Assembly: GCF_025961225.1 (NCBI RefSeq)
Contig: NZ_JAOQNG010000003.1
Coordinates: 186,001-250,000, forward strand
Length of the DNA stretch: 64,000 nt
Reading direction: 5' to 3'
Source of the DNA: Azospirillum canadense
GTDB taxonomy: Bacteria > Pseudomonadota > Alphaproteobacteria > Azospirillales > Azospirillaceae
Shown here: one piece after another, positions 1 through 8,369 of the stretch
Layout: the number at the start of each line of letters is the position of its first letter
Numbering within the stretch: position 1 is the first letter of the stretch
Program-made: the position numbers and the translations under genes
The notes under the pieces: generated by a model
What the model was told of the DNA's origin: nothing
What the model saw: only the letters and a program-made list of their open reading frames with translations
Database searches by the model: none

Positions 1-43
1 CCCCTTGCGGACGAAGGGGGATCGCCGGTTTCGGGAGGCGGTC

Positions 44-1519
44 ATGGCTCGGGAGAGGACGACGGCTTCGTTCGCGACCCTGACCGAGGAGGGCCAAGCG
101 CAGGCGATGGCGCGCTTCGCCGCCTTGCGGCCGCACCTTGAGGACGGCGTCCCCTTGGCGCGCGCGGCCGCCGACGCCGGCGTGCCACTGCGAACAGCGC
201 AGCGTTGGCTCGCCTGTTACCGCCGGGACGGGCTGGCCAGCCTCGCGCGTCGTAGCCGCAGCGATGCCGGTGCGCGTCGCTCGCCCGACGACCTCGTCAC
301 ATTGATCGAGGGTATGGGGTTGAAACGGCCGCGACTGTCGGCCGCCGCCATCCACCGTCGGGTCTGTGACGTCGCCGCGGCGCAGGGATGGCGTGCGCCG
401 TCCTACGGCACGGTCCACGCCATCCTCGCGAGCCTGGACCCGGCGATCGTGACGCTCGCGCTGGACGGACCGGTCGCCTACCGCAACCGTTACGAGCTGA
501 TCCATCGGCACCGCGCCGAGACGCCCAACGCGCTCTGGCAAGCCGACCACACGCAACTCGACGTCCTCATCCTCGACGAAAGCGGGAAGCCGGCGCGGCC
601 GTGGCTCACCACCGTCATCGACGATCGCTCCCGCGCGATCGCCGGGTACTTGGTGTTCCTCGGCGCGCCTTGTGTGCTCAACACCTGCCTTGCGCTTCGC
701 CATGCGATCTGGCGCAAGGCCGACCCCGCTTGGCCGGTCTGCGGCGTGCCGGACGTTCTCTACGTCGACCACGGCAGCGATTTCACCAGCCGGCACCTTG
801 ACCGAGTGGCGGCGGACCTGCGGTTCCAGGTCGTCTACTCCGCCGTCGGCCGCCCACAGGGTCGGGGCAAAGTCGAGCGCCTGTTCGGCACGCTCAACAC
901 CGAGCTGTTGCCCGAACTGCCTGGGTATCTTGTCAAGGAAAGGCCCGCATCGCCCCCGACACTGTCGCTGGCGCGGCTCGACCATGAGGTCGGCGCCTTC
1001 ATCGCCGGCACCTACCACGCCCGCATCCACGGCGAGATTGGTGAGACACCGCTCGACGCGTGGCGTAGCGAGGGCTTTCTGCCCCGCCTTCCCGACAGCC
1101 TCGAGGACCTCGACCTCCTGCTGGTCCAGCATGCCGAGCCGCGCCGCGTGCGGCGTGACGGCGTCCGCTTCCAAGGACTGCGCTACGTCGCCCCGACGCT
1201 CGCAGGCTTCATCGGCGAGGCGGTCACCGTCCGCTACGACCCCCGCGACCTGTCCGAGATCCGGCTCTTCCACCGCGGCGGCTTCCTCTGCCGCGCGGTG
1301 AGCGAGGAACACGCCGGGGAGGTGGTGACGCTCAAGGACATCCAGGCGGCCCGACGTGCTCATCGCCGGTCCTTGCGCACCGCGATCAACGAGCGCGTGG
1401 CGAAGGTGGCCGACTTCCTGCCCCACCACGACCAGCCGTCGAGGCAGGTCCCACCGCCGCGACCGGCGGCCTCACCGGCCCGGCCGCGGTTGCGTCTCTA
1501 CGAGGAGGATGATCCGTGA
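44..1519 (+). CDS. Tn552/TniA-type DDE transposase
   Basis: Predicted transposase that cuts and joins transposon ends. An N-terminal HTH (about residues 35-75, with a RTAQRWLACYRR helix) is followed by an integrase core with WQADHTQLDV (Asp168), YVDHGSDF (Asp242) and GRGKVERLFGTLN (Glu278), giving DD35E spacing, then a Mu-type C-terminal beta domain. The ATG at 44 has a GGGAGG box just upstream; an in-frame TTG at 5 is less likely. It overlaps the next gene by GTGA. At about 491 residues it matches the 480-residue Tn552 transposase, and the ATPase and resolvase that follow fit Tn552/Tn5053-like units. The left transposon end lies outside the window. Confidence 0.88.
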   Translation: MARERTTASFATLTEEGQAQAMARFAALRPHLEDGVPLARAAADAGVPLRTAQRWLACYRRDGLASLARRSRSDAGARRSPDDLVTLIEGMGLKRPRLSAAAIHRRVCDVAAAQGWRAPSYGTVHAILASLDPAIVTLALDGPVAYRNRYELIHRHRAETPNALWQADHTQLDVLILDESGKPARPWLTTVIDDRSRAIAGYLVFLGAPCVLNTCLALRHAIWRKADPAWPVCGVPDVLYVDHGSDFTSRHLDRVAADLRFQVVYSAVGRPQGRGKVERLFGTLNTELLPELPGYLVKERPASPPTLSLARLDHEVGAFIAGTYHARIHGEIGETPLDAWRSEGFLPRLPDSLEDLDLLLVQHAEPRRVRRDGVRFQGLRYVAPTLAGFIGEAVTVRYDPRDLSEIRLFHRGGFLCRAVSEEHAGEVVTLKDIQAARRAHRRSLRTAINERVAKVADFLPHHDQPSRQVPPPRPAASPARPRLRLYEEDDP

Positions 1520-2334
1520 CCGGTGGCGAGCGGACAGGTGCGTTCATCGCGACGAAGGAACACCGGCGCTTTTCCGAGTTCGCCGATGCCGTGCGCAAGC
1601 ACCGCTATATCGGCCTTTGCTTCGGTGCTGCCGGCGTCGGCAAGACCCTGTCGGCGCGGCGCTACGCGAAGTGGGATGTTGCCGAGCCCCTGCTCGTCGA
1701 ATGGGGGCCACGCCAGCCGTCCGATGCCAAGGTGTACGCGGCGGTCGCCGGGACCCGGACCGTCTTCTACACGCCCACGGTCTGCTGCCCGTTTCGCGAG
1801 CTGCGCGACGGCATCGACACGCTGGTCACGCGGGCGGGCGTCTGCATCGACGCGCACCTGCACCGCGAGGACCTCATTCGCACGGGATTCACCCCCAATC
1901 CCGCCGAGTTGCTCATCGTCGATGAGGCCGAGCGGCTCTCGACCCCGGCGCTCGAGCACCTGCGCGACGTGTTCGACAGAACCGGCATCGGCGTGATCCT
2001 CATCGGCATGCCCGGCATCGAGAAGCGCCTGGCGCGCTACCCGCAGCTCTACAGCCGCGTCGGGTTTGCCCATCACTACCGCCCTTTGAAGGGCGACGAA
2101 CTCGCCTTCGTGCTCACCCGCCACTGGCGGCAGCTCGGGCTTGCCCTCGACGAGGCCGACTTCACCGATGCCCAGGCCATGGCGTCAATCGCGCGGATCA
2201 CGGGCGGCAATTTCCGCCTGCTCCATCGCCTGTTCGTCCAAATCGGGCGCATCCTGAAAATCAACGGCCTGTCTGTGATCACCGACGATGTGGTCGAGGC
2301 CGCGCGGAGTACGCTCGTCATCGGCGCCACATAG
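1516..2334 (+). CDS. AAA ATPase transposition protein (TniB/Tn552 p271-like)
   Basis: ATP-dependent target-selection partner of the upstream transposase. The Walker A loop GAAGVGKT is at residues 37-44 and Walker B is LLIVDEAERL near residue 130; GIGVILIGMPG looks like sensor 1. The length of 272 residues is almost that of the Tn552 ATP-binding protein (271). The GTG start overlaps the transposase stop as GTGA and is preceded by GAGGAGG, so translation is probably coupled. MuB, TnsC, TniB and IstB are all related; the DDE-ATPase-resolvase order favours the Tn552/Tni branch. No TniQ/TnsD-like gene follows. Confidence 0.87.
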   Translation: MTGGERTGAFIATKEHRRFSEFADAVRKHRYIGLCFGAAGVGKTLSARRYAKWDVAEPLLVEWGPRQPSDAKVYAAVAGTRTVFYTPTVCCPFRELRDGIDTLVTRAGVCIDAHLHREDLIRTGFTPNPAELLIVDEAERLSTPALEHLRDVFDRTGIGVILIGMPGIEKRLARYPQLYSRVGFAHHYRPLKGDELAFVLTRHWRQLGLALDEADFTDAQAMASIARITGGNFRLLHRLFVQIGRILKINGLSVITDDVVEAARSTLVIGAT

Positions 2335-2426
2335 CGCTGGAGAAAGACCGCCACTTATCTCTGAAGGTCACAGGTGAGTCACGCGGGGCCGCCGCCGTCC
2401 CGCAACCGGTCGGTTGGGGGACCGCC

Positions 2427-2999
2427 ATGGGCGTTATTCTGGGCTATGCGCGCGTATCCACCAGCGAGCAGGACGTCGCCGGCCAGACACTGCGCCTGGA
2501 GCAGGCCGGCGCGCTGAAGGTGTTCACCGATACCGGCTCGGGCCGTGCGATGGACCGACCGGGGCTGGAGGCGCTTCTCGCCTACGCGCGCCGCGGTGAC
2601 ACGCTGGCCGTCGTCCGCCTCGATCGCCTCGGCCGCTCGCTTTCCGAACTGCTCGCAGTTGTCGCCCGGTTGAAGGACCGAGGCATCGACCTGCTCAGCC
2701 TGGAGGAGAGGATCGACACCAGCTCGGCGGCCGGCGAGCTGATCTTCCATGTCTTCGGTGCCATCGCCCATTTCGAGCGGCGCCTGATTGCCGAGCGCAC
2801 GAAGGATGGCATTGCCGCCGCCCGGGCTCGCGGCAAACGCCCCGGCCGCCAGCCCGTCGATGCGGAGAAGATCGCGGCGGCATTGACGCTGATTAAAGCC
2901 GGCCTGTCGCCGACGGCAGCAGCCAAACAACTCGGCCTTGGGCGCTCAACCGTTTATCGTGAAGTCAAGCGGATCAACCCACCGCGCCCCAGACCTTGA
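2427..2999 (+). CDS. Serine resolvase/invertase (TniR-like)
   Basis: Small serine recombinase of 190 residues that should resolve the cointegrates made by replicative transposition. The catalytic domain starts YARVSTSEQD (Ser11), continues with the ERLIAERT-type E helix (FERRLIAERTKDG), and ends with an HTH (LSPTAAAKQLGLGRSTVYREV). The 92-bp gap between the ATPase and this gene is where a res site would lie, but I could not resolve its dimer sites by eye. A TGACA at 3010-3014, just after the stop, matches the usual TGTCA tip of this family and may be the right transposon end. Confidence 0.9.
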   Translation: MGVILGYARVSTSEQDVAGQTLRLEQAGALKVFTDTGSGRAMDRPGLEALLAYARRGDTLAVVRLDRLGRSLSELLAVVARLKDRGIDLLSLEERIDTSSAAGELIFHVFGAIAHFERRLIAERTKDGIAAARARGKRPGRQPVDAEKIAAALTLIKAGLSPTAAAKQLGLGRSTVYREVKRINPPRPRP

Positions 3000-3070
3000 A
3001 ACGCGGTCGTGACACAGGGATGATCCGGCGGTTCTTCAGATGACGGCGGCAATCAACGCCGGAACGGGCA

Positions 3071-3778
3071 TCAGCTTCCCAGCAGGTTTGTGCGGACCTG
3101 CAGCAGATGTTCCTGGAGCGCGGCCCGAGCCTGATCCCCATCGCGGTCCCTGAGGGCGGTGACGATGCGCCGGTGCTGCTCCTCGTAGACGGTGCGTCGC
3201 GCCGGCGTGAGGCTACGCACCTTGAGTCGCGCCCATTCCGGCTGGTTTCGAATGGCGTTGATCGCGTCGTACACATCCGCCAGCAAACCATTCTTGGCAG
3301 CGCCGATGATCGCCACGTGCAGCATGCCGTCCCAGTGTTCGAACTCCGGGATGTCCTCGGCACGCTCGGCATGGGCCAGGCACTCCTCCATCCGGTGGAG
3401 GTCCGCCGCGGTGGCCCGCCCGGCGGCCAGCTCCGCCGCATGCGGCTCCACCATCAGCCGCAGCTCCATGATTTCCGCCGGACTGGCGCCGATGATGCGA
3501 CTGGTCAGGTTTTGCCCCTCAGTCGTGGCCTTCAGCGTCGCCTCCGATGTGACGAACGAGCCACGTCCCACATGGCGGACAATCTTGCCCTGTTCTTCCA
3601 ACACGCGGAGGCTTTTACGCAACGTGTTGCGGGAGACGTTAAAGCGTTTTTCCAATTCACGCTCGGTCGGCAGTTTGGTGCCGGGTCCCCAGGTGCCGTC
3701 GGCAATGCTCTGCTCGATCAAAGCCACGACCGCGCTCGCCCCGGAAGCAGCGCGATCCCTGAGATTCAGCGCGTCCAT
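3071..3778 (-). CDS. GntR-family (FadR/FCD) regulator
   Basis: DNA-binding repressor or activator of the FadR subgroup. The winged helix covers about residues 15-80 (KLPTERELEKRFNVSRNTLR) and the FCD ligand domain follows; in it ELRLMVEPHAAELA, HWDGMLHVAI and EEQHRRIVTAL supply the usual Asp/His/His metal or ligand residues. The ATG at 3778 has GGAG 8 nt upstream; an in-frame extension to 3946 would run through the promoter region and is rejected. It is divergent from the FAH-family gene at 4023, so it probably controls the 4023-11288 cluster and itself through the palindromes at 3968-3999. Confidence 0.9.
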   Translation of the reverse strand: MDALNLRDRAASGASAVVALIEQSIADGTWGPGTKLPTERELEKRFNVSRNTLRKSLRVLEEQGKIVRHVGRGSFVTSEATLKATTEGQNLTSRIIGASPAEIMELRLMVEPHAAELAAGRATAADLHRMEECLAHAERAEDIPEFEHWDGMLHVAIIGAAKNGLLADVYDAINAIRNQPEWARLKVRSLTPARRTVYEEQHRRIVTALRDRDGDQARAALQEHLLQVRTNLLGS

Positions 3779-3918
3779 GATTACTCCATTACCAGCCCTG
3801 CCCCAATCGTAACCCAATATGGCGCGGGTCTTGTCGCCGCGCAACGTCGAATTTTGAGTTGCCGACAGCGCGCTCCGGTCAACCATTCCTGCAAAAATGC
3901 GCCAAGCGTACTTTTCCC

Positions 3919-3999
3919 TTGACCAATCGTGCGCCGTTCCCGTCATATTGGCTCACAGATGGCGCCGATCAACGCGCATTGGGGCGTTGATTGGATCAA
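3919..3999 (+). promoter_or_regulatory. Divergent promoter with overlapping GntR-type palindromes
   Basis: A -35-like TTGACC (3919-3924) is followed, after a long 19-bp spacer, by CATATT (3944-3949). Downstream lie two overlapping dyads: ATCAACGC (3968-3975) with GCGTTGAT (3984-3991), and TTGAT-TGG-ATCAA (3987-3999). The second has the 5-3-5 form of many FadR-type sites. The position downstream of the promoter and just before the ribosome binding site fits repression by the adjacent GntR protein. The symmetry is seen directly; the binding is inferred. Confidence 0.5.
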
Positions 4000-4022
4000 A
4001 ATTGGCGCAGAGGAGACAGCGT

Positions 4023-4904
4023 ATGAAGTTCGCCACCTTCCAGCATGCAGGGCGCCGCACGGTCGGCGTGATCGACCCGGACAAACAGCGGGTGTGGCCG
4101 CTCGAAACCGTTTTGGGGGAGCCGGTCAGCGACATGCTCGACCTCATCCGCCGGTTCGACGCGATCAAAGAGCGCATTGCGCTCAATTCCGCCGGCATTC
4201 CGCTGGCCGATGTCCGCATCGACGCGCCCATTCCGCGCCCGGACCGCAACATCTTCTGCGTTGGCAAGAACTACCACGACCACGCCCACGAGTTCACCCG
4301 CAGCGGCTTCGACGCTGGATCGAAGGTGGCGGCCGACGCCATCCCGGCAGCGCCGATCTTCTTCACGAAGCCGCCGGAAACCGTGATCGCCAATGGTGAG
4401 CCAATCCGCTACCCGCACGGGGTGAGCGACAGCATCGACTACGAGGCCGAACTCGGCGTGGTCATCGGCAAGGGCGGCCGGGGCATCTCGAAGGCCGAGG
4501 CTTACGATCATGTGTTCGGCTACGTCATCATCAACGACGTGACGGCGCGCGATTGGCAGTCGCGCCACAAGCAATGGTTCCTCGGCAAGAGCTTCGACAC
4601 CTTCTGCCCGATGGGCCCGTGGTTGGCCACGGCCGACGAGGTCGATGCCGCGAACCTGTCGCTCCGCTGCTGGGTGAACGAGGAACTGCGCCAGAACGCC
4701 AACACGCGCGATCTGATCTTCGACATCCCGACCATGATCGAGACGCTGTCGGCCGGCATCACGCTCTACCCCGGCGACGTCATCGCCACCGGCACGCCGG
4801 CCGGCGTCGGCATCGGCTTCACCCCGCCGAAGTTCCTGAAGCCGGGGGACCGCGTGACGATCGAGATCGACGGGCTCGGCCGCCTCAGCAACGTGCTCGA
4901 CTGA
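4023..4904 (+). CDS. Fumarylacetoacetate hydrolase (FAH) family protein
   Basis: Metal-dependent hydrolase or decarboxylase of beta-diketo or 2-oxo acids, 293 residues. The C-terminal FAH fold is clear: IFCVGKNYHDHAHEF, then DYEAELGVVIGKGGRG (metal-binding Glu pair), NDVTARDWQ (third acidic ligand region), and the late GDVIATGTPAGVGIG signature. The ATG at 4023 follows GAGGAGACAGCGT. It is the first gene of the cluster controlled by the divergent GntR regulator, and an alpha/beta hydrolase follows. Substrate cannot be read from sequence; homologues cleave fumarylpyruvate, acylpyruvates or deoxy-keto sugar acids. Confidence 0.88.
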   Translation: MKFATFQHAGRRTVGVIDPDKQRVWPLETVLGEPVSDMLDLIRRFDAIKERIALNSAGIPLADVRIDAPIPRPDRNIFCVGKNYHDHAHEFTRSGFDAGSKVAADAIPAAPIFFTKPPETVIANGEPIRYPHGVSDSIDYEAELGVVIGKGGRGISKAEAYDHVFGYVIINDVTARDWQSRHKQWFLGKSFDTFCPMGPWLATADEVDAANLSLRCWVNEELRQNANTRDLIFDIPTMIETLSAGITLYPGDVIATGTPAGVGIGFTPPKFLKPGDRVTIEIDGLGRLSNVLD

Positions 4905-4945
4905 ACACGGCCGGCCTTTCGCAACGACAACAAGGGAAACGCTTT

Positions 4946-5710
4946 ATGGCACAGCAATTGGCCGTCGAGGTGCACGGCAACGGAGATCCGGTGATCCTGG
5001 TCCACGGGCTGGGCGGCACCTCCAACGTCTTCACTCCGCAGATCGGTGCGTTGTCGCGTTTTTTCCAATGCGTGCGGTTCGATCTGCCCGGTTCGGGGCG
5101 CAGCCCGACCGATGGTGACGTGTCGATTACCGGTTTCGTTGATGCGGTCATGGCGGTGCTGGACAGCCGTGGCATTGAGCGCGCCCACGTGGTCGGCCAC
5201 TCGCTCGGCACCATCGTGTGCCAGCACCTCGCCGTGCGGCAGCCGGAGCGGGTGCGCAGCCTGGCGCTGCTCGGGCCGTTGCACGCGCCGCCCGAGGCCG
5301 CCCGTCCGGCTCTGCGCGACCGCGCCGCCAAGGCGCGCGGCGAGGGCATGGTCGGCATTGCCGACGCCATCGTCCAAGGCGGCACCTCGGCCAACACCAA
5401 GGCCAACCGGCCGGAAGTCGCGGCGTTCGTGCGTGAGATCCTGATGCGTCAGGATCCGGAGGGCTACGCCCGCACCTGCGAGGCTCTCGCTGCCGCCGAG
5501 CCGGCCGAGGTGGCGCGGATCACCTGCCCGACGTTGCTCATCACGGGCGACGAGGACGGCACGGCCCCGCCCCCGGCCGTACGAGCCCTGGCGTCCAAGA
5601 TTCCGGGATCAAGCCTGCGCATCCTTGATCGCTGCGGCCACTGGACGACGTTCGAACGTCCGGCGGCGGTCAACGAAGCGCTGGTCAACTTCCTGTTCTC
5701 CGCCGCCTGA
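4946..5710 (+). CDS. Alpha/beta hydrolase
   Basis: Cytoplasmic alpha/beta-hydrolase of 254 residues resembling 3-oxoadipate enol-lactonase and C-C bond hydrolases. The oxyanion HGLGG segment is near residue 18, the nucleophile elbow is GHSLGT, the acid is probably in ITGDEDGTAPP, and the catalytic His is in CGHWTTFE near the end. The start has AAGGGAAAC upstream; 41 bp separate it from the FAH gene, so the two are probably cotranscribed. A lactonase or meta-cleavage hydrolase role next to an FAH protein is plausible but not shown. Confidence 0.85.
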   Translation: MAQQLAVEVHGNGDPVILVHGLGGTSNVFTPQIGALSRFFQCVRFDLPGSGRSPTDGDVSITGFVDAVMAVLDSRGIERAHVVGHSLGTIVCQHLAVRQPERVRSLALLGPLHAPPEAARPALRDRAAKARGEGMVGIADAIVQGGTSANTKANRPEVAAFVREILMRQDPEGYARTCEALAAAEPAEVARITCPTLLITGDEDGTAPPPAVRALASKIPGSSLRILDRCGHWTTFERPAAVNEALVNFLFSAA

Positions 5711-5912
5711 ACGCTGTCGTGACATCGCACCGCTGCGGCACGTGCCCGTCCTGTGGCGCAGCGGTGCCGTCCGGAAGAGAGACCCCTTGGTGTCAGCGCG
5801 TGGATGCCCGGCTTCGGCAGCCGCGCTCCGTGCGACGGAAGCGTCCATCCGGGGGTGAATGAAAACATAAGCCGGCGAACCGGCATCAACCCCGATCGAT
5901 GAGGAGGAAACG

Positions 5913-7184
5913 ATGCAAACGACCCTATTCACCAATGTGCGTGTCTTCGACGGCACCGGCGCGCAACCCTATGCCGGCGAGGTGCTGGTCCAGGGCAACC
6001 GCATCGTCGAAATTTCCCGGCAGGAAGGGGCGATCTCGCGCGACGCGCATCGCCATGTGAACGGCTGCGGCGCCACGCTGATGCCGGGCCTCATCGACGC
6101 GCATCTGCACCTGTCGTGGAACAACCAGCCAACGCTCGCGGCCATCCAGCAGATGCCGCCGGAAGAGCACGTTCTCTTCGCCGCTGACATGGCAAAGCTG
6201 GTGCTCGATGCCGGCTTCACGGCGGGTTTCGGGGCCGCCGCCGCGAAACCGCGCTTGGACGTGGTGATCCGCAACGCGATCAACGCGGGCCAGATTCCCG
6301 GGCCGCGGTACCGCGCGGCGGGCCAGGAGATCGCCACCCCCGGCGGGCTGGGCGACACCGCGCCGCCGCACATCGAGCATGAAGGGCTGAATTTCGGCAC
6401 GATCGTGTCCGGGCCGGAGGAGGTGCGCCGCGCCGTGCGCCGGTACATCAAGTACGGCGTGGACAACGTCAAGCTGAACCTTTCCGGCGAGGAGATCACC
6501 GGCGTCGGGGCGGAGGTGACGCCGATGGCGCGCGATGAGATCGCCATGGCGGTCAGCGAGGCCAAGATGCATGGCAAGACCCTGTGCGCGCACGCGCGCT
6601 CCTCCAAATCGGTCAAGCTGTGCGTCGAGTTCGGCATCGAAGGCATCTTCCACGCGTCCTATGCGGACGAAGAAGCGCTCGACATGCTGGAGGCGGTCAA
6701 GGAGCAGCACTTCGTGGCGCCCGGTCTGGCGTGGCTGCTCACCACAGCCCGCGAGGCTGGCGCTTACGGCATCGCCCCCGGCTCGCCGCTGTCGCTGCAA
6801 TATGAACGCGAGTTGGAAATCGCGGTCGATTCCATGAAGAAGATGCACAAGCGGGGCATCCGCGTTCTTCCAGGTGGCGATTACGGGTTTGCGTGGCAGC
6901 CGCACGGCACGAACGCCCGCGACTTGGAGATCTTTGTCAACCTGCTCGGCTTCACGCCGATGGAAACCCTGGTTGCCGCCACCCAGCTCGGCGGGCAGAT
7001 CATGGGCATGGGCCATGAACTCGGCATGATCCAGGACGGCTATCTGGCGGACCTGCTGCTGGTGGATGGCGATCCCCTCACGGACATCACGATCCTGCAG
7101 GACCGGACCCGTCTTCTGGCGATCATGAAAGACGGTGTCTTCTATAAGGCTCCGGAAGCCCTCGCAACTCGCGAGCGCGCCTGA
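5913..7184 (+). CDS. Amidohydrolase family protein
   Basis: Metal-dependent amidohydrolase (imidazolonepropionase/prolidase-like group), 423 residues. It has the N-terminal beta-sandwich NVRVFDGTG, the metal-binding LMPGLIDAHLHLSW, a later His in CAHARSS and IFHASYADEE, the Asp-bearing LPGGDYGF, and the closing GYLADLLLVDGDP repeat-domain motif. No signal peptide. A strong GAGGAGGAAACG precedes the ATG. The last codons (from LATRERA) lie inside one copy of a 33-bp direct repeat, so the natural C-terminus has probably been altered. Confidence 0.88.
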   Translation: MQTTLFTNVRVFDGTGAQPYAGEVLVQGNRIVEISRQEGAISRDAHRHVNGCGATLMPGLIDAHLHLSWNNQPTLAAIQQMPPEEHVLFAADMAKLVLDAGFTAGFGAAAAKPRLDVVIRNAINAGQIPGPRYRAAGQEIATPGGLGDTAPPHIEHEGLNFGTIVSGPEEVRRAVRRYIKYGVDNVKLNLSGEEITGVGAEVTPMARDEIAMAVSEAKMHGKTLCAHARSSKSVKLCVEFGIEGIFHASYADEEALDMLEAVKEQHFVAPGLAWLLTTAREAGAYGIAPGSPLSLQYERELEIAVDSMKKMHKRGIRVLPGGDYGFAWQPHGTNARDLEIFVNLLGFTPMETLVAATQLGGQIMGMGHELGMIQDGYLADLLLVDGDPLTDITILQDRTRLLAIMKDGVFYKAPEALATRERA

Positions 7185-7260
7185 GGCCGATCTTGGTCAC
7201 CACCGCCGGGTCGGTGGTGTAGCGCAGCTCGCAACTCGCGAGCGCGCCTGAGGCCGATCT
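7161..7260. repeat. 33-bp direct repeat pair spanning the amidohydrolase 3' end
   Basis: The same 33 bases, beginning CTCGCAACTCGCGAGCGCGC, occur at 7161-7193 and 7228-7260. The first copy contains the stop codon of the amidohydrolase. The spacer holds a hairpin, CACCACC (7198-7204) with GGTGGTG (7213-7219), which has no T-run. The pair looks like a small tandem duplication or the scar of an inserted and excised segment. Confidence 0.85.
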
Positions 7261-7418
7261 GGTCCGATCGTTCCAAGCGGACCGCTCCTGGTGATGTTCG
7301 GCCGTCCGGGCTCGGACATCGCCTGGGGCTGGGCAGCCGGGGCGAGGCCCTCGGCATTATCTGCCTCCGCTGAAGTCGGCCGCCGTACAGACGAGGGAAA
7401 GAGGAGGGGAAAAGCATC

Positions 7419-8276
7419 ATGGACGATCTCGGCTGGCGCAGCGTCCTGTTTGTCCCGGCATCACGCCCCGACCGCTTCGATAAGGCGCTTGCCGCCGGCG
7501 CCGATGCGGTCTGCGTGGACCTGGAGGATGCCGTCGCGCCGGCGTACAAGGAGGACGCCCGCGCTGCGGCCGTGCGCTTCCTGGCGGATTGTGCCGGCGC
7601 TCCCGACCGCGTTGTGCGGATCAACACGCCACGCAGCGTGGCGGGGCTGCGCGATGTTCTCGCGCTCATCGATGCACGTCTGTCAGGCGGGACCATCGTC
7701 ATTCCCAAGATCGACTCTCCCGAGGAGGTCTGCTGGGTCGATCAATTGCTGACTGAGGCGGGGCTCAGTGTCCGCCTGGTGGCACAGATCGAAACGCTGC
7801 GCGGGGTGGAGCAAGCAGCAGCCATCACCGCCGCGACGCATCGCGTGAGCGCCGTCATGTTCGGAGGCTTGGATCTGGCGGCGGAACTCGGCGTTCCAGC
7901 GTCCTGGGACGGACTTCTGTATGGGCGGTCGCGCGTCGCGCATGCCGCGGCCCAGGCCGGCATTCCGGCCATCGATATGCCCTACGTCACGGTGCACGAT
8001 GCCGACGGATGCCGCGCCGAAGCGCATCGCGCCTTGGCCCTGGGATTCACGGCGAAGATGGCGATCCATCCAAATCAGGTGTCCGTCATCAACGATGCCT
8101 ACACGCCAACGGCGGACGAGGTTGCCGAAGCCGAGCGGGTCGTTGCAGCCTGGAAGGACGCTCCGGACGGCGTCATCCAAGTGGACGGGAAAATGGTCGA
8201 GCGACCGATCGTCCTCGCCATGCGGCGCACGGTAGCCCGCGCGCAGGCGTCCAGGCGAGCCGAAGAGAAGCGGTAA
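7419..8276 (+). CDS. HpcH/HpaI aldolase / CitE-like CoA-ester lyase
   Basis: CitE-superfamily TIM barrel of 285 residues, related to citrate lyase beta, malyl-CoA and citramalyl-CoA lyases. Visible marks are RSVLFVPASRPDRFDKA, the metal region VCVDLEDAV, PKIDSPEEV, VAQIETLRGVE (Glu ligand), VMFGGLDLAAELG (Asp ligand), and KMAIHPNQV near the C-terminus. GAGGGGAAAAGC precedes the ATG. It should cleave or thioester-hydrolyse an acyl-CoA derived from the cluster substrate; the exact ester is unknown. Confidence 0.87.
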   Translation: MDDLGWRSVLFVPASRPDRFDKALAAGADAVCVDLEDAVAPAYKEDARAAAVRFLADCAGAPDRVVRINTPRSVAGLRDVLALIDARLSGGTIVIPKIDSPEEVCWVDQLLTEAGLSVRLVAQIETLRGVEQAAAITAATHRVSAVMFGGLDLAAELGVPASWDGLLYGRSRVAHAAAQAGIPAIDMPYVTVHDADGCRAEAHRALALGFTAKMAIHPNQVSVINDAYTPTADEVAEAERVVAAWKDAPDGVIQVDGKMVERPIVLAMRRTVARAQASRRAEEKR

Positions 8277-8369
8277 AAACATCATCGTCCAGGAAAGCCG
8301 TCCGCGGGAGAGCCGCTCGACGGACCCTCAAGGGGCGGATTGTCAGCAGAACTAAGGGAGGAAGAAGCC

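Noticed and set aside
4553..4945. N-terminal extension of the alpha/beta hydrolase
   Set aside because: Overlaps the FAH gene in another frame and has Arg/His-rich shadow sequence; the ATG at 4946 has a ribosome binding site and starts the fold correctly.
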